A stretch of 64,000 bases of DNA, taken from assembly GCF_003939025.1 (NCBI RefSeq), contig NZ_RQIH01000011.1, positions 186,001-250,000 on the forward strand, read 5' to 3'. The translations under genes and the position numbers were made by a program. The notes beneath the pieces were generated by a model. That model was given only the letters and a program-made list of their open reading frames with translations. It did not search any database and had not been told where the DNA came from. Positions 55,955 to 64,000 of the stretch are shown in pieces (the stretch's first letter is position 1; the number at the start of each line of letters is the position of its first letter). The stretch is from Rhizobium sophoriradicis. GTDB taxonomy: Bacteria; Pseudomonadota; Alphaproteobacteria; Rhizobiales; Rhizobiaceae.

Positions 55955-58900
55955 TCAGCCAGCCAGCACGCGCTGCGACGGGAAGGTGATTTCGACGAGC
56001 GTGCCTTCGTTCGGCGCCGAATTGATCGAGAATGTCGCCCGGTTGGCATCGACCATCGCCTTGGTCAGCGGCAGGCCGAGCCCGGTGCCGTCGCCGCGAT
56101 GACGCGCCTGAGTCGAGGAGACCTGCCGGAACGGCTTCATCGCATGGTCGAGCTCGGCGCGCGTCATGCCGATGCCGGTATCGCGGACCCGCAACACCAC
56201 GCTGCCATTCGCCTCGTAGGAGGTGGAGACGACGATCTGCCCGCCCGAGGGGGTGAAGCGGATGGCGTTCGACAGGATGTTGAGCGCGATCTGCTTGATC
56301 GAGCGCAGATCGGCCACGACATCGGGCACCGCGTGCGACAGCGCTGTGCGGATGATAACGCGCTGGCCGTTTGCCTGCGGCTGCACCAGGGCCACCGCCT
56401 CCGAGACCGCTTCGTTGAGGCCGACGGCGGCAAAATCGAGATCCATCTCGCCCGCCTCGATCTTCGAAATGTCGAGCAGGTCGTTGACGATATCGAGGAC
56501 ATGCCGGCCGGAGCGGCCGATATCATTGGCATATTCGATATAACGGGGATGGCCGATCGGACCGAAGCGCTCGCCGGCCATCATATCGGAAAAGCCGATA
56601 ATGGCGTTGAGCGGCGTGCGGATTTCGTGGCTGACGCGGGCGAGGAAATCGGTCTTGTGGGCGTTTGCGGTTTCGGCCGCCCCCTTGGCATTGCGCAACT
56701 CCTCCTCGGTGCGCTTCCACTGGGTGATGTCGCGGATGACGGCGCAATAGCCGTTCGAGGAGGTAAGCCGGCCCATCGTCATGAACAGCGGCACGAAGCC
56801 GCCGGCAGCCTCGCGGCCGATCACTTCGCGCCCGTCGTTCAGGACGCTGGCGACGCCATGGCCGGAGAGTCCGTTCAGATAGTCGAGAACCGCTTTTTGG
56901 CTCTCATGGGCAAACAGCATGACGAAGGGTTTGCCGCGCGTCTCCTGTTCGTCGTAATTGAAGAGCGCGCTCGCCGACCGGTTCATCGAGCGGATGTCGC
57001 CCTCGGTGCCGATGACGACGACGCCATCGGTCGCCGTTTCAAGGATCGAGCGCAATTCCTCCACTTCGACCTGGAGCTTGGCGACCTTCTCGACCATCCG
57101 TTCCGGGCGCGCTTCCGACCGGCCCGCTTCGGCGCGGGCGTCTTCCTTACCTTCCACCGGCATCAGCGCCAGCATCAGCGCGTTGGCATCTTCCCAGCGC
57201 ACCGATTGCAGCCGCGCGGTGACCGGCGTCAGCGTGTCGTCGGCCTTGACCAGCATCATGGTGCCGGAGCCCGTGGCGTTCTCCTCGAGTTCGCGGCGCT
57301 GCAGCAGCGCTTCGATGCCGCCCACCTCGCGCAGCGCATCGAGGGACGAGTAGCCCGTCAGCCGCATGAATTCGGGATTGGCATGCATCAGCGCGTCGCC
57401 GACATGGATGAGCACCGCGACAGGCAGCTGGTCGACCGTTCCGGCCGACAGCCCGTCGGTCATCTTGACCCGCGGCGGGATGAAGCTTGTGAGGACCTCG
57501 ATCTGGCTCACCGTCTCTTCGAGCCCTTCCGTCGCCTCGTCCTCTTCTATGGCGACGGGCTCTTCAGCCTCTTCTTGCAGCACTTCGGCCGCGTTCTCGA
57601 AGATCGCTTCCTGCGGCGCCATTTCCTCGGCCGAAGCGATGTCGGCCGTATCGGCGACGGGCGTTTCGTCCTTGAAAGTCTCCGGGTTCGAGCTCTCTTC
57701 GAAAGCCGCCGTCTCCGTGGCGCCGGCGTCGCTCGGCGCCGGCGCGGCCGGATCTTCGTTGCGGGCGCCGAAGGCTTCCAGGCGCTTGGCGATCTCGCGG
57801 AAATTCGCCTGTTCGGCGGCCGTCAGTGCGGCGCCCGTGCTGTGAAGCTGAACGACCTTGTCGGTGAAACGGCGGTTGGGTGTTTCGACGATGCGAAGCG
57901 CCGGCGGTTCGTCCACAGCGTTGTCCCGAGCTGATGTCTCGAGGCTCGTCTCTTCGTCGGTCACCGCTGCAGGGGTTGTCTCTTCCTCCTGCGGCGCGGC
58001 TGCTGCCCGCGTCTCATTCCTGGTCTCAATCCCGTTCTCGTCCGCCGCAGTCGGTTCCGCTGCGGCCTCCCCGGATGTGGCTTCCATGTCAGGCGCCGGG
58101 TCGGCGACAGGCTCGGCGATCGGGCCGAGGCTTGCCGCATCATGGCCGACGCCATCCGGGCCGAGCGTCAGGCCAAGCGCCAGCGGATCCTCCTGCGCGT
58201 CGGAAAGCCTGACGACGCCGAAGCCGCGGAAACCATCGAAGTCGCGGTTGCGGGTATAGGTCGGCAGTGCCGCGAGATCGACCGGAACGACGAGGCTGGT
58301 GCCTTCGACCGGCCAGAGGATCGTCTTGCCCGACCACGTGTCGCGGCGCGCGAGCGCCTCGGACAGCTTACCGTCCGGATCAAGGTTGAAGAGAGCGGCG
58401 ATATCGCTGAAGGCGGAGCCGATGATGGCGGATGCATGCGGACCGACGGCCTCGGCAAATTCATGGCTGACCTCATTGAAGCGGCCTTCCGCATCGATCT
58501 TCCAGACGAAGCGCGTGGCGCGGCTGTTCGGCCGGAAGACGAAACCAGGCTCCGGTGCGGGTGCCGGGGCAAGGGACGCGTCGGCAACCAGCGGCGCTGC
58601 GATGACCGGCTCTTGGTGCATGGTTGCCGGCGCCTCTTCGGCGGGCATCTGACCGGCTTCGGCAGATTCCGCCGCCCCGTTCGTTTCCGCGGCCTCGTCA
58701 GCGGAATGGCCAGTATCGTCGTCGACGAGCGCGGCACGCTCGTCGGCTTCATCCGCAACGCTGTCGATCGCGCCGCCGTCGTTTTCCAGCGCCGCGTCTT
58801 CACCCCGGCGCATCTCCGCAATCGTTGCGTCGGCGGATTCGGCGGTCGCGTCTGCCAACTGTTCGCTTTCGCCGGCGATCTCCTCGAGGGTCTCTTCGAC

Positions 58901-59734
58901 CTCTTCGATGTCAGACACCGCGTCGATGATCTCGGTCAAGCCGGTTGCTGCGACCGGCTCTTCCGGGGCAGGCTCGGTCGGCGGCGTGCTTGCTTCCGCA
59001 ACCGGCGCTTCAGCCGCCGGTGCATCGACTGCATCGAGCAGGGGCGCATCGACTGGGTCGAGATGACCGATCGCGGTTTCCACGGCAAACAGCAGATTGA
59101 GCGCCGGATCGTCGCTGAGTTTGCCGACTGCGGCAGGGAGATAACCCTTGCCGGTGGCGACGGGGCGTTTCACCAGCCGGTCTGGATGGGCACCGGCAAG
59201 GTTGATCAGCGTCTTGGCGGTCTCGCCCGATATGGCGAGCGAGGCAAAGCCCGGCGAGGCGGCGATGACCTCGCCATTGGCGCCGATGACAGCCATATGC
59301 GTGTCGGGGTCGTCGAGCCCCTGCAGCATCTGGGCCGCCGAAGCGCCTGCCGTCAGCGGCCTTGCCGCAACCGGCACTGAAAAGAGGATGGCCTTCTCGC
59401 CCTGGGAAAGCCGGATCAGTTCGGCCGCCGCCTGCACCTGCGCACGCTGGAAGCCTTTGGCGACACGGATCATCAGGCTTCTGTTGTCGCCGACATCGGC
59501 GAGCTGGCGCGCCGCTGTTTCCAGCTGGCGAAAGGTGATATCGGTGCGATCGACACCTTGATCGAGCAGATCATAGACCGCCGAATGACCAAAAAGCTCC
59601 GCACCCGCACCGTTCGCCCAGAGCAGCCGGGCAAGATCGGCCGAAAACAGCACCATCGCCTCGCCGCGTGAAAAGCGTTCCCGCACCCGCGCATGCACGG
59701 CGATATCGATGAACGGATATTGGACTGCGGGCAT
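55955..59734 (-). CDS. cbrA: PAS-domain sensor histidine kinase CbrA (PleC/DivJ/PdhS family)
   Basis: 1259 residues, soluble, with no signal peptide or membrane helix. The N-terminus is a degenerate sensor region. Two long Ala/Glu-rich, acidic low-complexity segments (about 230-370 and 540-740) separate it from PAS domains near 380-520, 760-850 and 890-1000. The kinase core has FLARVSHEIRTPLNAIIGF with His1036, the N box NILSNAIRFTP, DTGIGM and GDGTGLGLPL. The FGPIGHPRYIEYANDI segment after the H box is characteristic of PleC/DivJ/PdhS kinases that act on DivK. In S. meliloti the kinase in this position is CbrA, which affects cell cycle, motility and envelope through DivK and CtrA. It is divergent from the phasin gene. 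Confidence 0.9.
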   Translation of the reverse strand: MPAVQYPFIDIAVHARVRERFSRGEAMVLFSADLARLLWANGAGAELFGHSAVYDLLDQGVDRTDITFRQLETAARQLADVGDNRSLMIRVAKGFQRAQVQAAAELIRLSQGEKAILFSVPVAARPLTAGASAAQMLQGLDDPDTHMAVIGANGEVIAASPGFASLAISGETAKTLINLAGAHPDRLVKRPVATGKGYLPAAVGKLSDDPALNLLFAVETAIGHLDPVDAPLLDAVDAPAAEAPVAEASTPPTEPAPEEPVAATGLTEIIDAVSDIEEVEETLEEIAGESEQLADATAESADATIAEMRRGEDAALENDGGAIDSVADEADERAALVDDDTGHSADEAAETNGAAESAEAGQMPAEEAPATMHQEPVIAAPLVADASLAPAPAPEPGFVFRPNSRATRFVWKIDAEGRFNEVSHEFAEAVGPHASAIIGSAFSDIAALFNLDPDGKLSEALARRDTWSGKTILWPVEGTSLVVPVDLAALPTYTRNRDFDGFRGFGVVRLSDAQEDPLALGLTLGPDGVGHDAASLGPIAEPVADPAPDMEATSGEAAAEPTAADENGIETRNETRAAAAPQEEETTPAAVTDEETSLETSARDNAVDEPPALRIVETPNRRFTDKVVQLHSTGAALTAAEQANFREIAKRLEAFGARNEDPAAPAPSDAGATETAAFEESSNPETFKDETPVADTADIASAEEMAPQEAIFENAAEVLQEEAEEPVAIEEDEATEGLEETVSQIEVLTSFIPPRVKMTDGLSAGTVDQLPVAVLIHVGDALMHANPEFMRLTGYSSLDALREVGGIEALLQRRELEENATGSGTMMLVKADDTLTPVTARLQSVRWEDANALMLALMPVEGKEDARAEAGRSEARPERMVEKVAKLQVEVEELRSILETATDGVVVIGTEGDIRSMNRSASALFNYDEQETRGKPFVMLFAHESQKAVLDYLNGLSGHGVASVLNDGREVIGREAAGGFVPLFMTMGRLTSSNGYCAVIRDITQWKRTEEELRNAKGAAETANAHKTDFLARVSHEIRTPLNAIIGFSDMMAGERFGPIGHPRYIEYANDIGRSGRHVLDIVNDLLDISKIEAGEMDLDFAAVGLNEAVSEAVALVQPQANGQRVIIRTALSHAVPDVVADLRSIKQIALNILSNAIRFTPSGGQIVVSTSYEANGSVVLRVRDTGIGMTRAELDHAMKPFRQVSSTQARHRGDGTGLGLPLTKAMVDANRATFSINSAPNEGTLVEITFPSQRVLAG

Positions 59735-59845
59735 GATCGAACCTTGTCGCTGTAGGCCTTCTAAATTAACGGCTTATTAATAACTGCACGTCGCCTGCCG
59801 GTCCAGAACAGCGGGGCAGTTTCGGCCCACAGGGTTAACGGCTTG

Positions 59846-59892
59846 TGCGCTGCACAATAATTGTTGCAATGCACAATGAAATGCCCTATATA
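59846..59892 (+). promoter_or_regulatory. phasin promoter with two TGC-N3-GCA boxes
   Basis: TTGCAA (59864-59869), 17 bp and TATATA (59887-59892) make a good sigma-70 promoter 55 bp before the phasin start. TGCGCTGCA (59846-59854) and TGCAATGCA (59865-59873) are 19 bp apart, and the second overlaps the -35. PhaR/AniA binds TGC-rich sites of this type and represses phasin genes until PHB granules titrate it. The promoter and boxes are seen; the regulator is inferred. Confidence 0.65.
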
Positions 59893-59946
59893 GACGTCAT
59901 TAGATGATCACAGGCAGCGACCGCCTCAACCCAAAAGGAATGCGAC

Positions 59947-60396
59947 ATGGCTACCATAAAGACCGATGACGTTTTTTCAATCGCTTCTTTCGACCCGTCC
60001 AAGCTCACGGAATCCTTCCGCGAATTCGCTGAAAAGGGTGCACAGCAGTCGAAAGACGCCTACGCCAAGCTGAAGACCGCCGGCGAAGAAGCCGGCAAGA
60101 CGCTCGAAGCCACCGTCCAGACGGCCCAGGCGGGCACCGTCGAGATCGGCCTCAAGGCAATTGACGTTCTGCGCGTCAACGCCGAGAGCTCGCTCTCGCA
60201 CATGGAAGCACTCCTCGGCGTCAAGTCCGCAGCCGAGTTTTTCGAACTGCAGACCTCGTTCCTGCGCAAGCAGGCCGAACTCGCCGTCGAACAGGCGAAG
60301 TCGATGCAGGAAACCACCAAGCAGGTGGCCGAAAAGCTCGCAAAGCCTTCCAAGGACGCCGCCGAAAAGGCCATGGCCTCCTTCAAGGTTGCCTGA
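59947..60396 (+). CDS. phaP: phasin (PHB granule-coating protein)
   Basis: 149 residues, helical and amphipathic, with AAGGAATGCGAC around the start. It has the phasin_2 pattern: FREFAEKGAQQSKDAYAKLK, then a TLEATVQTAQAGTVEIGLKA helix and LKAIDVLRVNAESSLSHMEA and FELQTSFLRKQAELAVEQAK. Phasins coat polyhydroxybutyrate granules and limit their size. The gene is alone, with its own promoter and terminator, and is divergent from cbrA. It corresponds to the phasin known beside cbrA in S. meliloti. Confidence 0.93.
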   Translation: MATIKTDDVFSIASFDPSKLTESFREFAEKGAQQSKDAYAKLKTAGEEAGKTLEATVQTAQAGTVEIGLKAIDVLRVNAESSLSHMEALLGVKSAAEFFELQTSFLRKQAELAVEQAKSMQETTKQVAEKLAKPSKDAAEKAMASFKVA

Positions 60397-60423
60397 TCGG
60401 TCTTTGCTGATTGGAAACAAAAG

Positions 60424-60449
60424 GGCTGGACCTCGCGTCCAGCCTTTTT
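60424..60449 (+). terminator. phasin gene terminator
   Basis: GGCTGGA (60424-60430) pairs with TCCAGCC (60438-60444), followed by five T (60445-60449). AAGG before the stem extends pairing into the T tract. It lies 28 bp after the phasin stop. Confidence 0.88.
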
Positions 60450-60527
60450 GTATATTGACGAGGAATGGGGCTTGAATTCATCGCCAAGTCCTCGTATGTG
60501 ACCCCCATCGCGCCCGGCGCGGTTTAT

Positions 60528-60604
60528 GCGGTTGTAGCTCAGTTGGTTAGAGCGCAGGTTTGTGGCACCTGAGGTCGGAGGTTCGAGACCCCCCAACCGT
60601 ACCA
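60528..60604 (+). tRNA. tRNA-His (GTG anticodon)
   Basis: 77 nt with encoded CCA (60602-60604). Acceptor GCGGTTG (60528-60534) pairs with CAACCGT (60594-60600), the first pair being G-U, and the discriminator is A (60601). The anticodon stem is CAGGT/ACCTG (60555-60559, 60567-60571) with loop TTGTGGC, so the anticodon is GTG at 60562-60564. The T arm has GGTTCGAGACC. The base before the acceptor is T, so there is no encoded G at -1, the condition reported for alphaproteobacterial tRNA-His. Confidence 0.97.
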
Positions 60605-61287
60605 TCTCCCCACGTCAGGTCGCTTTCGATAAAGCCATCCCAGCCAACGTCGTTTCTAACGAAGTTGTCGCAGCAGATGCTGAGGTATTCTGCAAATCGC
60701 AAGCTTGGAAGCTAATTGCCCGGCGCCCTCAAGAGTCGACGCTCCGACCGCGAGTGGCTGCTTATTTGCCACATCAAATCGAACATTTGCAAAGGCACAA
60801 CCGCCCATATGGTGCGATAGTGCCATCTGAGCTACATGTGCAGCACACAGCAGCACCAAGGTCCGCAATTGCGACGATCCGCCACTCGATCCGGAAGAAT
60901 CTCCCCACGCCAGCATGTCGCGGAGGATGCGAACAGCGAAGCCTACCTCGACTCAGAGAGGCGGGGATAGCGTTTCGAAGCGTCGAAACATGCGGAGCCG
61001 ATGTTGCCGAGCCTGGGACTTACTAAATTTCAGCACATGAATGTAACGTCAATTTAAGTGCTGTCATGCCAGCAATTGCCGCGGTTCGGACGGGCAGAGC
61101 GCAGGATCCTGGAATATGTCTTGTAGCCCTTGAAAGTGGTTGCGGAGGAAGCGTTTCATTAGCGTTAGTTGCCAACATCAAAAACATTCCTGAACAGAAT
61201 AAAGCTTTTGGTTGAAGTTTCCGCTATTTTGAAGCAGATGGAAACCGCCATGAGACGCGGCCGAATGGAATAGGGAAACGGGATTTT
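60605..61287. other. 683 bp without a convincing gene between tRNA-His and the RTX gene
   Basis: Short frames here (for example 60562-61026 on + and 60656-60916 on -) show no recognisable domain, no good ribosome site and odd composition, and one starts inside the tRNA. ATCTCCCCACG directly at the tRNA 3' end (60604-60614) recurs at 60899-60909, both followed by a similar CAG and GTCGC stretch. GTTTCGA/TCGAAAC (60972-60989) is a small hairpin. The last 250 bp are AT-richer and probably hold the promoter of the RTX gene. The region may be a degraded insertion. Confidence 0.5.
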
Positions 61288-64000
61288 ATGACGAACCTTA
61301 TTACGTCAACCAAGGACGTCAGTTTGACTGGAGATCAGAAAGTTGAGGGGCTTGTCAATGGAACTGCATGGGACGGAACGATAACTTATGCGTTTCCCAC
61401 GACCTCGACGTCTTATACCTATAGCGGCGAAAAAAACCATGCTTTCTCTTCAATTTCCTCGCAGCAGCGGTCTCTCGCCTTGTTCTTTATGGAGGAGTCC
61501 TATGGGAGTGCAGCAAATGACGGCTTCTCCGTAGAGGGATTTACGAACGCCAATTTTGAGGCCGGAAGCGCCAACACTGCAACCGTGCGGTTCGCTCAAT
61601 CGTCCCTTCCTTCGACGGCATGGGCCTACACTCCAAATATCGGCGGTCACGGTGGCGATGTTTGGTTCGGGACGGGCTATGCTGGCACCGCAGATGATTA
61701 TCGCTTTCCGAGATTCGGCAACTATGCGGCCCATACCCTGGCGCATGAGTTGGGTCACGCTCTTGGACTGAAACATGCTCACGAAGCGGGTTATCCCAAC
61801 ACGACACTCGTTCCGCGAGCCTACGACTCGATCGAATATACGATCATGACCTACCGCACATATGTCGGAGACAATATCAGTGGATACAAGTATGAGCAAA
61901 ATGGCGCGCCACAAACCTTCATGATGCTCGACATCGCCGCCCTGCAGGAAATGTATGGTGCGGACTATACGACGAACAGTGGCGATACCGTCTACAAGTG
62001 GAATCCGAACCAGGGCATCACCTATGTCAATGGGGTGGCAGCCATCACGCCCGCTGCCAACAGGATCTTCGCGACAATCTGGGACGGCGGCGGTACCGAT
62101 ACCTATGATCTGAGCGCTTATACCACCGCCCTCAAGATCGACTTGCATGCAGGGGGGTACTCGGTCTTTTCCCATGGTCAGTTGGCCTATCTGGGGGGGG
62201 GGCCGGATGATGGCTATGCCCGCGGCAACATTTTCAACGCCCTTCTTTATCACGACAATGTCGCGTCTTTGATTGAGAATGTTCGGGCCGGCTCCGGCAA
62301 CGATACGATTGTAGGCAACGAGGCGGACAATACACTCTGGGGCAATGCCGGAAACGATACGCTTACTGGCGACTCTGGCAATGACACACTCGACGGCGGT
62401 GCAGGGTCCGACAAGATGTCGGGCGGGGCGGGCGACGACGTCTACATCGTCGACAATGTCAACGATGTTGTAATTGAGAATGCCAATGAGGGGACGGACA
62501 CGGTCCGGACGACATTTTGGACTTATACACTCGGCGTCAACGTCGAAAACCTGACCTACACCGGCACCGCCGCATTCTCCGGTGATGGCAATGCAGCGGC
62601 CAATGTGATTACTGGCGGGACGGGTTCTGATTTGCTGGATGGAGAGGCCGGCACCGACACGCTGATCGGTGGTGCGGGCGACGATCGCTATCGGGTCGAT
62701 AGTCTCGGTGATGTCGTGGTCGAGGCGGCCGACGGCGGCGCTGACACGATCCTGACCGATCTTGCCGCTTATTCGCTGGAGGTGGTCGCCAATGTCGAGA
62801 ACCTATGGCTCACAGGTAGCGGCAATTCTACCGGTATCGGTAATAGCCTCGACAACAAAATCACTGGTGGATCAGGCGACGATACGCTCTCGGATGGGAC
62901 AGGCAACGATATCCTGAGTGGTGGCTGGGGAGATGACTCGCTTTCCGGTGGGATCGGCAACGATACTTATGTCGTTTGGGATACCGGCGACATTGTCATT
63001 GAAGACGCCGACGAGGGCATCGATGCGGTGCAGACGTCTCTGGCTAGCTACACATTGAGCGCTAACGTCGAAAACCTCGTTAACGTCGCCCGGACTGCGT
63101 TTGCCGGCAGTGGCAACAACCTCAACAACACGATCACCGGCGGCGCGGCCATCGATATTTTGTCGGGCGGTGCCGGCGATGACACGCTGAACGGCGGGGC
63201 TGGCGCCGACACGCTGATCGGCGGGACGGGGAATGACACTTACATCGTCGACAACGCTTCTGAAGTCGTCACCGAGAACGCCAATGAGGGCACCGATACG
63301 GTGCAAACGGCGCTGGCAACCTACGCGCTTGCCGAGAATGTCGACAATCTCACCTATACGGGCACGGCAGCCTTTACCGGGACAGGCAATAGCCTCGCCA
63401 ACACTATCAACGGCGCAGCAGGTGCGGACACCTTGGACGGAAAGGCTGGAGCAGACATACTGATCGGCAGTGTGGGCGACGACACCTATATTGTCGATAA
63501 CGTTGCCGACGTCGTGACTGAAAGGCCGAATGAAGGAGCCGATCTGACCAAGACGACGCTTTCTTCCTATGCTTTGACCAATAATGTTGAAAATCTAACC
63601 TTTACCGGCACCGGCGATTTTGCTGGTACCGGAAACAGACTTGCCAACAAGATCACCGGCGGTGCCGGCAACGACACGCTTGACGGTGGGGCCGGCAACG
63701 ACACACTTGATGGCGGCGGCGGCGACGACATCTATGTGGTCGACAGTGCGAGCGACGTGATCAAGGACAGCGCCGGCACCGATGAAATCCGCACGACGCT
63801 CGCAGCCTACTCGATCGCCGCATCGCCCAATGTCGAGAACCTGACCTACAGGGGGGCCGCCAACTTCACCGGCACCGGCAATGCGCTTGCCAACACGATC
63901 ACCGGCGGCGCCGGCAATGATGTGCTGGATGGCGGGGTTGGTGCGGACACGTTGATCGGTGGTGAAGGCGCCGACACCTACATCGTCGACAATGCCGGCG
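61288..64000 (+). CDS. serralysin-family RTX metalloprotease (partial, 3' end missing)
   Basis: 904 codons from ATG 61288 to the window edge. The N-terminal 250 residues form an M10B peptidase: HELGHALGLKH (His153, Glu154, His157, His163) is the zinc site and TIMTYR holds the Met-turn (Met187) with Tyr189. No signal peptide is present, as expected for type I secretion with a C-terminal signal. A transition region (about 255-345) leads to glycine-rich calcium-binding repeats (GSGNDTIVGNEADNTL and later) that run to the edge. Codon use is less GC-biased than in the neighbouring genes, and it follows a tRNA, so horizontal gain is possible. A run of ten G lies at 62193-62202. A PrsDE-type exporter would be expected elsewhere. 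Confidence 0.9.
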   Translation, partial: MTNLITSTKDVSLTGDQKVEGLVNGTAWDGTITYAFPTTSTSYTYSGEKNHAFSSISSQQRSLALFFMEESYGSAANDGFSVEGFTNANFEAGSANTATVRFAQSSLPSTAWAYTPNIGGHGGDVWFGTGYAGTADDYRFPRFGNYAAHTLAHELGHALGLKHAHEAGYPNTTLVPRAYDSIEYTIMTYRTYVGDNISGYKYEQNGAPQTFMMLDIAALQEMYGADYTTNSGDTVYKWNPNQGITYVNGVAAITPAANRIFATIWDGGGTDTYDLSAYTTALKIDLHAGGYSVFSHGQLAYLGGGPDDGYARGNIFNALLYHDNVASLIENVRAGSGNDTIVGNEADNTLWGNAGNDTLTGDSGNDTLDGGAGSDKMSGGAGDDVYIVDNVNDVVIENANEGTDTVRTTFWTYTLGVNVENLTYTGTAAFSGDGNAAANVITGGTGSDLLDGEAGTDTLIGGAGDDRYRVDSLGDVVVEAADGGADTILTDLAAYSLEVVANVENLWLTGSGNSTGIGNSLDNKITGGSGDDTLSDGTGNDILSGGWGDDSLSGGIGNDTYVVWDTGDIVIEDADEGIDAVQTSLASYTLSANVENLVNVARTAFAGSGNNLNNTITGGAAIDILSGGAGDDTLNGGAGADTLIGGTGNDTYIVDNASEVVTENANEGTDTVQTALATYALAENVDNLTYTGTAAFTGTGNSLANTINGAAGADTLDGKAGADILIGSVGDDTYIVDNVADVVTERPNEGADLTKTTLSSYALTNNVENLTFTGTGDFAGTGNRLANKITGGAGNDTLDGGAGNDTLDGGGGDDIYVVDSASDVIKDSAGTDEIRTTLAAYSIAASPNVENLTYRGAANFTGTGNALANTITGGAGNDVLDGGVGADTLIGGEGADTYIVDNAG
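62431..64000 (+). repeat. long-period RTX repeat array, 82-93 residues per unit
   Basis: The block GDD-x-Y-x-VD recurs at 62431, 62677, 62956, 63229, 63475, 63721 and 63967. The spacings are 246, 279, 273, 246, 246 and 246 bp, all multiples of three. Each unit has GDDTYIVDN-like, NEGTDTV-like, NVENLTYTG-like and NxITGGAGNDTLDGG-like parts, so a beta-roll calcium-binding segment alternates with a NVENL segment. The array is not closed at the window end, so the total number is unknown. Confidence 0.9.

Noticed and set aside
56099..59380. Long + strand frames of 611 and 412 codons opposite cbrA
   Set aside because: They are antisense to the clear kinase gene, are rich in Arg/His/Asp from its reversed codons and show no domain.
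60562..61026. 154-codon + frame starting inside tRNA-His
   Set aside because: It begins within the tRNA, lacks a ribosome site and has no recognisable domain.
61450..62253. 267-codon - frame opposite the RTX protease
   Set aside because: Antisense to the zinc-site region of a convincing peptidase.
62431..64000. Regular repeats considered as a CRISPR or satellite array
   Set aside because: The period is 246-279 bp, the units are in frame and diverged, and they encode RTX protein repeats.

Overview
The window is GC-rich chromosomal DNA of an alphaproteobacterium of the Rhizobiaceae, most likely Rhizobium of the etli/leguminosarum group. The evidence is the rhizobial flagellar gene order with motB-motC-motD, rem, flaF and flbT, the aglR-aglEFGAK alpha-glucoside locus followed by zwf-pgl-edd, a potFGHI / acsA2 / cbrA / phasin block, a tRNA-His without an encoded G at -1, and a RIME-like intergenic palindrome. 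The order is close to what I recall of the Sinorhizobium meliloti chromosome. Identities come from reading the sequence; no database search was run.

Layout. Positions 1-17050 are the distal half of the flagellar regulon, all on +: a flagellin 3' end, a FliH-like protein, motB, motC, motD/fliK, a lytic transglycosylase, rem, flgE, flgK, flgL, flaF, flbT, flgD, fliQ, flhA, fliR, then four small proteins (FliJ-like, FlgJ rod-binding, FlgN-like, one membrane-anchored unknown) and a terminator. 17300-20082 holds a WecG/TagA-type glycosyltransferase and a Wzz-like chain-length protein. folD (20204-21103) meets the convergent repressor gene aglR. aglEFGAK (22433-28956) encodes alpha-glucoside binding, import and hydrolysis. 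A PilZ-like protein follows, then zwf-pgl-edd on - (Entner-Doudoroff entry). 33787-36527 (-) is a FAD oxidase and glutamine-synthetase-like pair resembling PuuB/PuuA.

36615-43048 has a BaiN-type flavoprotein, a probable 47-residue membrane protein and two chemoreceptors. 43021-47450 has a small unknown gene, a LysR regulator, aceA with a small downstream partner, and a divergent ScfR/RamB-like regulator. potFGHI (47575-51645) is a putrescine/spermidine importer, convergent with an AsmA-family gene. 53768-60396 groups acsA2 (acetoacetyl-CoA synthetase), a possible small RNA, the giant soluble histidine kinase gene cbrA (-) and a phasin gene. After tRNA-His (60528-60604) comes about 680 bp without a convincing gene, then the start of a serralysin-type RTX metalloprotease that runs off the window.

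How the genes work together. Alpha-glucosides imported by Agl and hydrolysed by AglA give glucose, which after phosphorylation feeds zwf-pgl-edd. aceA, acsA2 and the phasin serve acetyl-CoA, acetoacetate and polyhydroxybutyrate (PHB) metabolism. TGC-N3-GCA boxes of the type bound by PhaR/AniA lie in the phasin, acsA2 and zwf promoters, suggesting a shared carbon-storage regulon. Three unnamed proteins of the flagellar cluster look like the usually unannotated export accessories FliH, FliJ and FlgN. No CRISPR array, insertion sequence, prophage or replication origin was seen.
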